The position numbers and the translations under genes were made by a program. Shown here piece after piece: positions 30,152-39,711 of a DNA stretch of 64,000 nt (its first letter is position 1; each line of letters opens with the position of its first letter). The notes beneath the pieces were generated by a model, which was not told the DNA's origin, did not search any database, and saw only the letters and a program-made list of their open reading frames with translations. The stretch is taken from contig BGKB01000078.1 in NCBI GenBank assembly GCA_003116975.1, positions 238,556 through 302,555 on the forward strand, written 5' to 3'. The stretch comes from Aurantiochytrium sp. KH105. Its lineage: Eukaryota; Sar; Bigyra; Thraustochytrida; Thraustochytriidae.

Positions 30152-33100
30152 ATGACGAGCATTGGACAGCATGTATGGTTTGCGGGCGGCGAGAGCGCGA
30201 AAAGCGTCCAGACGCAGTCTTCGCAACGCAATCTCATTGACGCAGGCGCCGAGTGGAAACGTGGCTGCGTAGAAGGGGTCAACGATGAAAATGAAACCTT
30301 GGTGATTCGCGAAGCCGAAACATGGAGCGAGTCTCAGAACGCTTCGTCCATGACCTTCACCGTGCCTCGTGACAAGGTCTTTCTCGCCAATCCGCTGCGG
30401 CAAAAAACCGAAGACATGAGCAGCTTGAAGTACATCAATGAACCTTCCCTCCTGCATAATATTGAGCAGCGCGCACTTGCGAACGCCCCTTACTCATTTC
30501 TCGGCACTGTGCTCGTGACGCTCAATCCCATCAAGGACGTTGGAGATCCAGGTCATCTTCTCGGCTCAGCAAAAGCACTCAACAAGCCGCACCCTTATGG
30601 CATTGCGGAGCGCGCTTTTCAGCAAATGGACTTTGCGGCGCGACGCATCGCTGCAACGAAAGTTAGAGACACTCGCCGTTACGAGGGCGGGCGTAGCATC
30701 GAAAAAGAACAAGTGCCTGTTTTGCAAGCAGAATATCAGCCAGATCAATCCATCATCGTGAGCGGCGAGTCCGGAAGTGGGAAATCAGAATCATGCAAGC
30801 GTGTTTTGCGACATCTCGTTGCGCGATGCGCGTCGAAGGAGCATCGGGCTCAAATCGGCAACGGTCTTTCTGGCCTTGAACAGGCTTTGCTCGACGCAAA
30901 TCCCGTGCTGGAGGCCTTTGGAAACGCTGTAACACTGAGCAACCACAACTCGTCCCGCTTTGGCAAACTCACAAAGCTCTTCTTCAAGCAAGGGAAGCTT
31001 GCGCGCGCCTGTGTGGACACATACCTTCTCGAGCGCTCGCGCGTCAGCTCCCACGCACCAGGAGAGCGTAGCTTTCACGTTTTCTATCGGTTGCTTGCTG
31101 GCCTTTCTGAGAGCGAACTCGAGGCGTTTGGGATACCTGCAAGCCAGTCGATGGAGCCGCGGCAGCAATTTGATCTACTTCGAACCAGCGAGGATGTTTC
31201 GCAGTGGATATTTGACGCCGATACTCCAGCATTTTCCGAAATGTGCAAAGGCTTGCAAAGCCTTGGTCTGGCTGAAGAGGACAAGGATCAGGTATTTGGC
31301 GTCCTGATGGCCATTTTGCACCTTGGAAATTTGCGCTTCGCTCCAGCGCCCTCCGGGACAGTGGGCGGCGATGCTGCGGATGGCGCGATCGTCCTTTCGC
31401 CAGAGGATCCAGGCCTTCCGCGCTCCACGCTTGATCGAATCGCAAATTTGCTCTCAATCTCTGCCGAGGATTTGCGTGTCCTACTTTGCGAGAGAACCAT
31501 CAATGCGGCCGGTGAGTCTCTCCAGGTTCGCCTCGATGATCACCAAGCGTCTCAAGCCAGAGACGGTCTCGTGCGAGCACTCTACAGCGCGCTCTTTGAC
31601 TGGATCATTGCTCGAGCAAATCGTCATTTTTCCCGTGGCGCCGCTTCTCAAGACGCAGATCATGATGTTGACGATAAGGAGAACTCTATTGCCAATGTCC
31701 CAAAGGGCCCAGGGCAGAGCACCTCGAAATCCTCCGCACCTGACGGAGTCGAAGCATCGATCGGGGTGCTGGATATCTTTGGCTTTGAGAACTTTAGCAA
31801 GAATGGTCTTGAGCAGCTGCTCATCAATTTTGCCAACGAAGCGCTGCAAAAGACATTTCAGGAGCAGGTCTTGGTGGCTGAGGCCAATCTCTACCGAAGC
31901 GAGGGCATTCTTGGTGACCAAGCAAGCGCTAGTTCGTCTCGGCCAGACAGCGAACAGACGCATGAAGAAAGCAAAGCGGCGGGGCTCTTGCAAGGCAAGG
32001 GTGGTCTGCTCTTGACAGTCGAAGACATGTCGTGCACGCCACAACCAAATGACGGCAAACTATTGCAGCATTTGCATCGAACGTATGTTTCGCATGGCGC
32101 GTACGAGAAGCCGCATCCGCGCTTTGTAGACGCCCAATTTGTTGTTGCGCATTTCGCGGGCAAGGTTGCCTACGATGTGGAGGGCTTCGTGCAGACCAAC
32201 GTTGACCGTGTCCCAATGCGTGTTGTAGAGTGTCTGAATGATTCCGGGGACAAGCGCGTCGTGTCGCATCTATTTGCAAGCGAGTCTGGGGCTTCGTCTT
32301 CACGCAAAAAGCGCGGACTTTGCTCCAAGTTTTCCACGGAGATTCAACGTCTCGTGCGGGTCCTCGAAGCCACAAACTGCTCCTTCATTCGATGCATTAA
32401 ACCCAATGCCGCGCTTCAGCGCGGGCCCGGCGACGACTGGATTCGTCGCGCCTATGTCTCGAAGCAGCTTCGTTATCTGAGCATTCCGCAAACAGCTCGC
32501 GTGCTGAGCGCTGGAGGTCTACCCACTCGCATTCCCTATGCCGAGGTAATGGCTTCATATAGCCAGACATTGCCCCAAGAAGTCTTGGAGAACTGGCTTC
32601 AGGTCCCGGGCCGCGCCGAGGATCATGCTGCATTTTGCCGGGCCCTGTTTTTTGCGCTCGACGTCGATGCGCGACTTTATAAATTTGGCCTTACACGTGT
32701 CTTTTTCCGCACTGGAGCACTTGCCGAGGTGGAGTCTATTTTTTCGCGAGCTTCCTCGCTCTCAGGCTCAGAGTTAAAGCGCATTGGTGCGCGCTTTTCA
32801 GTATTCCACGCCCGCATTTGCTGGCGCAGGTGCTTTGCCAAAGTCTCTGCGGCAAATCGATTTGTGAATCTCTTTCGCGCTGCACGAGCAAGGTCGGAGG
32901 CTGCTCATTGCCTTACGCAATTTGTACGCCTCGTCGGCGTGAGAAGATCCTTCTTGATGCAACGGGCATCTGCACGACGAGTGCAAGCTCTTGTTCGAGG
33001 CCATCTGGCTCGCGTCGTCTTTGTTTCACTGCTTGCTGAACATCGTGCACGAGAAGAGGAACGACGCTTGGCTGCAGAAAAAGCAGCTGCTGCTGAGAGA

Positions 33101-33892
33101 GCAGCTGCTGCTGAGAGAGCTACTGCCGCTGCTGCGGAGAAACAAGCTGCTGCCGTTGCTGCCGCTGCTGCGGAAAAGCAAGCTGCTAAAAAAAAACAGG
33201 CTGCTGAAGAAAAACAAGCTGCTGAAGAACAACAGGCTGCTGACGCTAAAAGAGCAGCAGCAGCTGCTGCGGAAAAACAAGCTGCAGCAGAACGAGCAAA
33301 GCTAACACGCACAAAGGTCACCCCAAAACCCTTGGAAGCCAGAAAACTAAAAACCCATACACCAAGAGAAGTCGAGAACGACAGAGTGCCCACGGATCTC
33401 AAACATGTTTCGGAAAGCAAAGATGACCGAAACATGTGGGAAACTGATCTGGACGGCGAGGGCGATATGACAGATTGGGAAGATGACCTCGAGGATGGTC
33501 ACGGTTTGAGCGAGGGCGCAGGTAACATGGATCTGGCAATTGTCGTTTCACCAAGACGGCGTAGCCAGCTGGGCGGCCCTCAACTGCTCCTGAGTGGCAG
33601 ACCGATTGTCCCCGCATCGGCGACAGCGCGAATTCAAGAGCTCGAGACCGAGGTGAAGCAAATGCGCAAGGCGCTCGAAGCCGTGCGAAATAGCCAGCAT
33701 TCTATGTTACGCATGATGGAGGAGTCTCAGCGCCGAGAGCGTCTCCTCGTCGAGGAACACTTTCGGCCCCTGCGCTACCTTGAGAGCTCTTCGACACGCC
33801 CGGTGGGCAACGTTCCGCCTCGGAAGAAGATTGAGCGAGCGCCCGTGTGGGAGTGGTGTCTGTTCGGACGCTGCTACAAGGAAGTGGAATGA
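30152..33892 (+). CDS. Unconventional myosin heavy chain
   Basis: 1246 residues. An SH3-like start is followed by the motor: P-loop GESGSGKSE (205-213), switch I NHNSSRFGKL (264-273), switch II DIFGFENF (541-548), and the relay/actin-binding region with CSFIRCIKPN around 745. The motor ends near 860. IQ-type light-chain sites follow; the best is RRVQALVRGHLARVVF (around 945). Then comes an Ala/Glu/Lys/Gln-rich region (about 965-1053), coded by CTGCTGAGA/GCTGCTGCG repeats, that should form a stable single helix or coiled coil. An acidic linker, a shorter coiled coil (about 1160-1200) and a Trp/Cys-containing end complete the tail. There is no MyTH4, FERM, PH or other cargo domain, so the class is not assigned. 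It is an ATP-driven actin motor in the cytosol. All nucleotide-binding residues look intact. Confidence 0.93.
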   Translation: MTSIGQHVWFAGGESAKSVQTQSSQRNLIDAGAEWKRGCVEGVNDENETLVIREAETWSESQNASSMTFTVPRDKVFLANPLRQKTEDMSSLKYINEPSLLHNIEQRALANAPYSFLGTVLVTLNPIKDVGDPGHLLGSAKALNKPHPYGIAERAFQQMDFAARRIAATKVRDTRRYEGGRSIEKEQVPVLQAEYQPDQSIIVSGESGSGKSESCKRVLRHLVARCASKEHRAQIGNGLSGLEQALLDANPVLEAFGNAVTLSNHNSSRFGKLTKLFFKQGKLARACVDTYLLERSRVSSHAPGERSFHVFYRLLAGLSESELEAFGIPASQSMEPRQQFDLLRTSEDVSQWIFDADTPAFSEMCKGLQSLGLAEEDKDQVFGVLMAILHLGNLRFAPAPSGTVGGDAADGAIVLSPEDPGLPRSTLDRIANLLSISAEDLRVLLCERTINAAGESLQVRLDDHQASQARDGLVRALYSALFDWIIARANRHFSRGAASQDADHDVDDKENSIANVPKGPGQSTSKSSAPDGVEASIGVLDIFGFENFSKNGLEQLLINFANEALQKTFQEQVLVAEANLYRSEGILGDQASASSSRPDSEQTHEESKAAGLLQGKGGLLLTVEDMSCTPQPNDGKLLQHLHRTYVSHGAYEKPHPRFVDAQFVVAHFAGKVAYDVEGFVQTNVDRVPMRVVECLNDSGDKRVVSHLFASESGASSSRKKRGLCSKFSTEIQRLVRVLEATNCSFIRCIKPNAALQRGPGDDWIRRAYVSKQLRYLSIPQTARVLSAGGLPTRIPYAEVMASYSQTLPQEVLENWLQVPGRAEDHAAFCRALFFALDVDARLYKFGLTRVFFRTGALAEVESIFSRASSLSGSELKRIGARFSVFHARICWRRCFAKVSAANRFVNLFRAARARSEAAHCLTQFVRLVGVRRSFLMQRASARRVQALVRGHLARVVFVSLLAEHRAREEERRLAAEKAAAAERAAAAERATAAAAEKQAAAVAAAAAEKQAAKKKQAAEEKQAAEEQQAADAKRAAAAAAEKQAAAERAKLTRTKVTPKPLEARKLKTHTPREVENDRVPTDLKHVSESKDDRNMWETDLDGEGDMTDWEDDLEDGHGLSEGAGNMDLAIVVSPRRRSQLGGPQLLLSGRPIVPASATARIQELETEVKQMRKALEAVRNSQHSMLRMMEESQRRERLLVEEHFRPLRYLESSSTRPVGNVPPRKKIERAPVWEWCLFGRCYKEVE

Positions 33893-34348
33893 ATTTCGAG
33901 AAACCTTTTTGTCGAGCTAAACTTTCTATCGAGCTACTTTTCCAATTTAGAGCTGTTCGCGCCTTGCAACAAGCAGGTGAAAAAAATATATAAAAGATGC
34001 TTTGTGCGGTCCCAGCTCTACAACTATTCCTTGCCAACAAAACCATTCTTTTGAAAAAGACGAAGAGAAAGAACAATCTTGCGTGTAACAGACAGGAAAG
34101 CGAGCAATGGACATGGTGCGTGCGTGTATGCGTGCGCGAGAGATATGGTCGTTTATGCGCGCGCATATTTTCGGTCAGGTCATCATCACCCAATTCCAGA
34201 AGAGATCTATTACGAGGACAGACCACCCCTTGGCCCTGCACATCGCTTCACGAGTAGTCTTTTTTGATGAACTGATGAGAATCAAGACCTCAGGCGTTTC
34301 ATAAAAAAGGGAAAGACAAGGAAAGAAGGAACGAGCGACCGGAAGTCA
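33893..34348. other. Spacer between convergent 3' ends
   Basis: Less GC-rich (GAAAAAAATATATAAAAG at 33978-33996) and probably the 3' UTRs. No gene seen. Confidence 0.5.
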
Positions 34349-35764
34349 TCACAAAAGGTCCTCGAGTTGCACGAGGTAGCTCCGGAAAGGCACAGCAAAG
34401 GATGCCCCGAGATTCCGCAGGGTTTCCGTCTTGCGCTGGACAAAGTGTTCCATGTCGGTGAGCAAGAGTGCCTTGGCAATCTGATCACGCTCGGTTTCGG
34501 CAAGCTTTTTCTTGTAGACGACGCGTGTAATCTTCTCGTTGAGTTTTGGGATCTGGTCGACTCGTCCCGTGTTCTTTGCTCGTGCTTGGGCTTGGAAATG
34601 CTGCTGCACATTCTCTTCAAGCTTGAGAATGGTGCGCTCCAGCGCCTGAAGACGCGTCAAGAGTCGCTGCATCTCGACAACATCGTCCAATTCCTGGCGG
34701 ACAACCTGGTAGAAGTTCTTCACGAGCATGCCCGGAAAAGGGGCAGACGCCTCGCTCCACTGCGACACAAAGTCATCGAGCACGCCGACGGCATCGCGAA
34801 GGGACTCGCTGAGGTGGCCATCGAGCTGGAGAACCTTGGGGCGATTGACCCGGTCGGCAAGGTCACTGAGAGCGTCCGTGTATTCTGAGGCGGCGCCAAC
34901 CATCCGCGACGCCGCGTCCATGATGGAGTTGAGAAGCTCGCTGAGCGCAGAGAGGTGCTGCAGGACTTCCCAAAATGGCAACACGGCATTTTGCTCGAGG
35001 TGAAAGTGCTGCATGGCCTCGAGCCACCTCGCTCTACCCTCATTCTTGTCGCTGGCGTTGCGGTCGAGCGCAGTGCCCGGCTGATAGGCTGCTACCTTGG
35101 CCTTGACGGCTTCCCAGCGGTGAGGGTTCGCCTCGGTGAGGAAGGCCTGAACGGTGCCGTCGGCGCGAAAATAGGGCACCCGCAAAAGGCTCGAGAGAAA
35201 GAGGGCGAGCTCCCGCGCGCGTTCCTTGAGAAAGCTCGAGGTCTTGACGACGCGCTTTTCGGGAAGACGAGGAACGACGAGGCCGGCGTAGCGTTTCTGC
35301 AGGACCTCCTGGAGGAACTCGAACTCGGAGAACCTGCGGCGCACCTCTGACTCTTTCTCGTGCTCGAACACGCACACCTTGAAGTAGAATGCGGGCGTCG
35401 GGTTCATGATGGTGCGCGCGCCCTGCACAGGGTCGCAGACCCGCACCTTGATTTCCTCCGCCACGGCCTCGCGGCGCCAGGCGAAGTGGGACGCCCAGAA
35501 CTCTTCGTCGCCGGCGCCAAAGGTCCTGCTGCTGCCGGTCCCGCCGCCGCCGCCGCCGCTGCTGTGCGGCGCCTTGGACTCCTCGTCGTTGCGTTCGCGC
35601 CGCGCGCCTTCGTCGTCGCTGCTCTCGTCCGCGTCGCCGCGCCGCGCCGCGGCCTCGCGCGCCCCGCCGCCGCCGATCGCCGTGGCCGCCTTGCACACGC
35701 CGCCGCGCGCCACGCCGCCTCCGAGGTCCGGTCGACCGACCTCGGGCTCCTCCAGCACCATCAT
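34349..35764 (-). CDS. PX-BAR sorting nexin
   Basis: 471 residues from the first of two adjacent ATGs at 35764. A Gly/Ala/acidic low-complexity leader (to about 85) is followed by the PX domain (about 105-225). FYFKVCVFEHEKESEVRRRFSEF has the Arg-Arg-Phe-Ser-Glu-Phe motif that binds the 3-phosphate of PI3P, VVPRLPEKRV is the proline loop, and FLKERARELALFLSSLL is the last helix. The rest (about 250-470) is a helical BAR dimer, with SEYTDALSDLADR and VVRQELDDVVEMQRLLTRL. It is most like the SNX4/SNX7/SNX30 (Atg24) group in order. Endosomal membrane bending and sorting, with a possible autophagy role, is inferred. The frame is open further upstream but encodes Arg/Lys spacer only. Confidence 0.88.
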   Translation of the reverse strand: MMVLEEPEVGRPDLGGGVARGGVCKAATAIGGGGAREAAARRGDADESSDDEGARRERNDEESKAPHSSGGGGGGTGSSRTFGAGDEEFWASHFAWRREAVAEEIKVRVCDPVQGARTIMNPTPAFYFKVCVFEHEKESEVRRRFSEFEFLQEVLQKRYAGLVVPRLPEKRVVKTSSFLKERARELALFLSSLLRVPYFRADGTVQAFLTEANPHRWEAVKAKVAAYQPGTALDRNASDKNEGRARWLEAMQHFHLEQNAVLPFWEVLQHLSALSELLNSIMDAASRMVGAASEYTDALSDLADRVNRPKVLQLDGHLSESLRDAVGVLDDFVSQWSEASAPFPGMLVKNFYQVVRQELDDVVEMQRLLTRLQALERTILKLEENVQQHFQAQARAKNTGRVDQIPKLNEKITRVVYKKKLAETERDQIAKALLLTDMEHFVQRKTETLRNLGASFAVPFRSYLVQLEDLL

Positions 35765-37803
35765 CGTTTCGTCCGCCGCCCGCGCGCCTCCGCTCGCGCT
35801 CGCGCGTCGCGGCCTCGCGCGTCGCGGCCTCGCGCGTCGCGGCCGAGGTCTGCGCCGCGCGCTCCGGGTTTGCTTCGCCCCGCCTCGCGTCGCCTCGCGC
35901 CGCCTTGCCTTGCCTTGCGTCGCTTCGAACTTGCTTTGGTTGGGTTTTTCGAAACCTGCTTTGAAAGCTGAGCCGCTTTTCCTCGCCCGTTCTTTCCTTC
36001 TTTTCTTTCTTTCCTTCTTTCTTTCTTTCTTTCCTCCCGCCCTCGTTCCCTGTTTCCCCCTTCCTTCTTCCTGGGCCGGCACGCGGCCGGCGGTTCCGGT
36101 CCGCTTTGCGCCTGCGGCAGGCAGGGCGGGCGGAAGGCGAATGGCGCACTTGCGGCCGCGGCGCGCAAGTGGGGAATGCCGCGCCGCAAGTGCGGAAAGC
36201 CGGCGGCCAGTCCCGCGGCGTCTTTCAGCGTGGTATGCGCGTGGTAGTGGCCTATACTAGTAATGCTGGGACTCTCTCTACTCCAGAGCAACCACCGCCC
36301 AGCGAACCAGACCAACACATGCACAAACAAACAAACAGCGAGCAAAGGCCGAACATACTGCGAAGAATGCAACAGACAAACAAACAACAAACGAACAAAC
36401 AAACGAACAAACAACTTGAAACACACGGGCACGCGGCGCGCGCGCGGCGCGTGCAGGCAGCTGCAGCCGGCCGCCTGCGCGCGGCGGGCGAGACGACTGG
36501 CCGCGAGCGTTGCCGCGCGCAGCACAGCGCCGCTGCGAAACCGGTTTCCAGTCTCGTGCGGGACGATTCTGGCGAAGGCGCGGCGCTATGGCGTGGCCTG
36601 CAGCTGATGATGATAGTGGAGTCGAAGGTGACGCCAACCAATGGGCTTGGCGGAGAGACTGTGCACAACGAGATTGTGCACAACGCGCACATCGGCGGCG
36701 GCCTTGATGTGAGGGGCGGCAGCGGCTGCGGCGGGCGGGTGGCAAGCGAGGCCACGTTGCGGCCGTCACGTCGTGCAGGGGGCGAGCGGCCGAGGGGAGG
36801 AGGGGGGATGGCGGTCGATGGTGCCTCCGTGCTGCCGAACCCAATGTGGCCGTTGCCTTTGATGGCGACTCGGACGCGGAGTGACGGTGAATGGAGTTCG
36901 AGAGAGAACGGGCAGCGCCCCTGATGGAGGGCGTGGACAGGACCAAGAAACAAGGCGTGCTTGGTCGCACGATTCGCTGCAGCCGGTGGAGACACGTCGG
37001 ACGAGGAGCGCAAATGTCTACCACTAACAGTAAATGGGTAGTAAGTGCCAGGTCAGGTCTTGTCATGCGAACATAATCAAGCAGTTAGTTACACGGTCAC
37101 CTGCCGCATGCCGTGCAGCTCCCTCCCACTGCTGCAGCTGCAGCTGCAGCTGCGAGCACCCGCACCGTCTGCGGCAGCCACAGTCAGTGCAGCTGTAGCA
37201 TAGCTTTATTGCTCGCAGTCGACGCAGCGAAGTGTTGTTCCCCATGTTTGCAACGGGGAAAGCTCGCAGTATTGGGTTAACGGTAACTGCCCCCCCGCCC
37301 GCCCCGCCCATGCGGAGCAGAAGAGTGGGAGGAAGGGCTTTGATTGACAACGATGACGAGATGATGATGATGACGAGATGATGATGTTGATGTTGCGGCA
37401 ACGCACGCTCTGCCTCGGCATACAATGGTCAAAGAATACTCCGTCGCAACGCAAAGCAAAGCAATGCGCTGCTCCGCGATGATGCTCGCTGGACCCGTCG
37501 CTGTCGCGGTCGACGGTCATCGCTCCGGAAACGTTCCGGTCGTAGGATTCTTGTGCCCTCGCGCTCAAGGCTCGCACCAGCACGATACCTCCCTTCTCTG
37601 GTACGGTATCGCAAAATGCTTCCTGGGCTGGGCGGCTGGCAGACCCTGCCTGGAGCGGCAGACGAAGACCCTTGCAGAGCAGCATAAGAGCGCGCGTGCA
37701 GGCCGTGCGTGCATAGCGGCGTCGGCCTACCAGCGAGGAAGCAAGCAAAAGCAAGCTAGGCACAGCCGACCGACCGACCTCTTGGTCGCGCGATCGATCA
37801 ACC
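35765..37803. other. Spacer between the sorting nexin and the PLP enzyme
   Basis: Includes a CTTT tract (35990-36045), CAAACAAA repeats (36312-36415), a tandem GTGCACAACGAGATT-like repeat (36660-36690), CTGCAGCTGCAG palindromes (37130-37150) and a GATGATGATG tract (37345-37390). Frames of up to 270 codons here are compositionally low-complexity and carry no domain. No credible gene. Confidence 0.5.
36147..36192. promoter_or_regulatory. CGCAAGTG element cluster upstream of the sorting nexin gene
   Basis: CACTTGCG at 36147-36154, CGCAAGTG at 36164-36171 followed by GGGAATGCC, and CGCAAGTG at 36185-36192. About 390-430 bp upstream of the ATG. The inverted first pair mirrors the cluster at 2309. 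Confidence 0.6.
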
Positions 37804-39168
37804 ATGGAGCTCGAGCGAGCCGTGCGTCTGGCAGCGCGCCTTTTGATCGCCCTTGCGGCCGTGCGCGGTGTGACCAAGGCCATCAAGACGGCGGTGTACG
37901 TGCTGCGCTGGCTCGTCGGCGCGACGAGCCGCGAAGACGCGGCCAAGGAGACTGCCAAGCGCTTTTTGAACGGCAATGGCTTGCTCAAGGACCTAAGCAC
38001 TGAAAACATGCAGGCTACGACTCTGGCGCACGCTGGCTGCGAGCCCTGCGCCGCCACAGGAGCCCTCTCGCCGCCCATCCAGCTTGCCAGCACCTACGAG
38101 CGCGCCCAAAACCTCTCGTACCCGCGAGGATTCGCGTATTCGCGCGAAAAGAACCCGACGCGAAGCCGCCTCGAGGACGCTCTCGCGACCGCCGACGCTG
38201 GCGTGGACGCCGCTGCTTTTGCATCTGGAAGCGCGGCAGCCAACGCCGTCTTTCAGACTCTTGTGGGCGGCCACGTCGTCATGCCCGATGATGTGTACTA
38301 TGGCAATCGCCAGCTCCTTCACACTGTCTTTGGTCCGTGGGGCCTCGGCACAACCACGATCGACGCCTCGAACTTGGATGAGGTGCGCAAGGCGGTAAAA
38401 GAGGCCGCAGCCAAGGTTCGTGACTCACAGGGTCGGGTCTTGCTTTGGCTCGAGACGCCAAGCAACCCGAACTTGAAGATCACCGATATTCGCCGGGCCT
38501 GCGAGATCGCGCACGAGTATGACGCCGCAGTCCTTGTCGACGCGACATGGTTCTCCCCGGCCGTATGCCGTCCCATCGAGCTTGGTTGCGACCTTGTTCT
38601 CCACTCTGTAACCAAATACATTGGTGGACACAGTGACCTCATTGGCGGCGCCGTCGTTGCGGGCTCGACGCCGCTCGCCTCCGAGCTCTTTGCGCGTCTT
38701 CGCTCAATTCAGCACTATGGAGGCGCGGTGCTGGCACCTTTTGACTGCTGGCTCGCGCTTCGCGGCATGCGCTCGCTGGCCGTCCGCATGGCCATGCATT
38801 CGCGCAACGGACTGGCAGTGGCGCAATTTCTGGACTCCCATCCCGCTGTTACACGGGTCTTCTACCCTGGACTCGAATCGCACCCAGGACACGAAATTGC
38901 CAAGAGCCAGGTCAAGGATAATTTTGGAGGCATGCTCTCCTTCTTGGTCGCCACCGAGCAGGACGCCATCAAGCTAACTGCCACGATGCAGCTTGCCAAG
39001 CGTGGCACAAGTCTTGGTGGCACCGAGACGCTCATCGAGCATCGCTCCAGCGTCGAGGGTCCCGACTCGCAGACCCCCAAGACGCTCATCCGCGTCTCTG
39101 TCGGTCTTGAGGCTGCCGAGGACATCATTAGCGACTTTGCGCAGGCACTCGACTCCATTTCGCGATGA
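37804..39168 (+). CDS. Trans-sulfuration PLP enzyme (cystathionine gamma-synthase/lyase family)
   Basis: 454 residues. The fold type I PLP domain is complete. STYERAQNLSYPRGFAYSR begins the core, FASGSAAANAVF is the phosphate-binding loop, LLWLETPSNPNLKITD and VLVDATWFSPA flank the cofactor, and HSVTKYIGGHSDLIGG holds the Schiff-base lysine K271. The C-terminal domain ends LIRVSVGLEAAEDIISDF, typical of the family. Members interconvert cysteine, homocysteine and cystathionine or cleave methionine; the exact reaction cannot be read. The first 60 residues are an addition: two hydrophobic helices (about 8-25 and 30-42) with Arg and Lys between them, which could be a membrane anchor or a targeting sequence. 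The ATG at 37804 follows a CGATCAACC context. Confidence 0.9.
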   Translation: MELERAVRLAARLLIALAAVRGVTKAIKTAVYVLRWLVGATSREDAAKETAKRFLNGNGLLKDLSTENMQATTLAHAGCEPCAATGALSPPIQLASTYERAQNLSYPRGFAYSREKNPTRSRLEDALATADAGVDAAAFASGSAAANAVFQTLVGGHVVMPDDVYYGNRQLLHTVFGPWGLGTTTIDASNLDEVRKAVKEAAAKVRDSQGRVLLWLETPSNPNLKITDIRRACEIAHEYDAAVLVDATWFSPAVCRPIELGCDLVLHSVTKYIGGHSDLIGGAVVAGSTPLASELFARLRSIQHYGGAVLAPFDCWLALRGMRSLAVRMAMHSRNGLAVAQFLDSHPAVTRVFYPGLESHPGHEIAKSQVKDNFGGMLSFLVATEQDAIKLTATMQLAKRGTSLGGTETLIEHRSSVEGPDSQTPKTLIRVSVGLEAAEDIISDFAQALDSISR

Positions 39169-39711
39169 GGCGGCATAGTATTTTTTTCACTTCCTTTTAT
39201 AAAGTATCCTTGGCATTCTTGCTTGAAATCACTTTTCTTTCCTCTCTTCTGAAACGAGCAATTTCGACTGGGACGTTCCTCCTCATGAGGCGACGAGGTC
39301 GGGATCCTTTGACGACAATCAAGCCGTCCGAAGCAGCACGTATGAAAGAATACAAGAAACGAGAACCATGATTTGCCCTCGTTTTCCACTTTTCCGTGCT
39401 GTCCGAGCAAAGTCCGAGTCGCTCCATTGAGATTTTCTAAAAAGGTGTGGACCTCGTGGACTTCGAAGCGACCGTGGGTACCAAGTCCATGCCCCTTGAT
39501 GTACGCAAGGGTTCGGCAAAGTTCCGTATCAAAAGAGCGTTTCCCTTTGTAGCAAGACAAGACTCAGAATTAAAATTCTCACCGTTCAGGCACACTTCTT
39601 TCCTTCATTCATTCCCAGAAAGAGATCATCAAGATGAGCCTGCCCTCTCGTCAATATGCATGCATTTTTTTGTTCGTTATTTGTTTGTTTCTTATTTTGT
39701 GTGTTTGTTTA
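39169..39711. other. Spacer between convergent 3' ends
   Basis: AT-richer than its neighbours, with T-rich runs (39180-39195, 39664-39715). Probable 3' UTRs. No gene seen. Confidence 0.5.
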
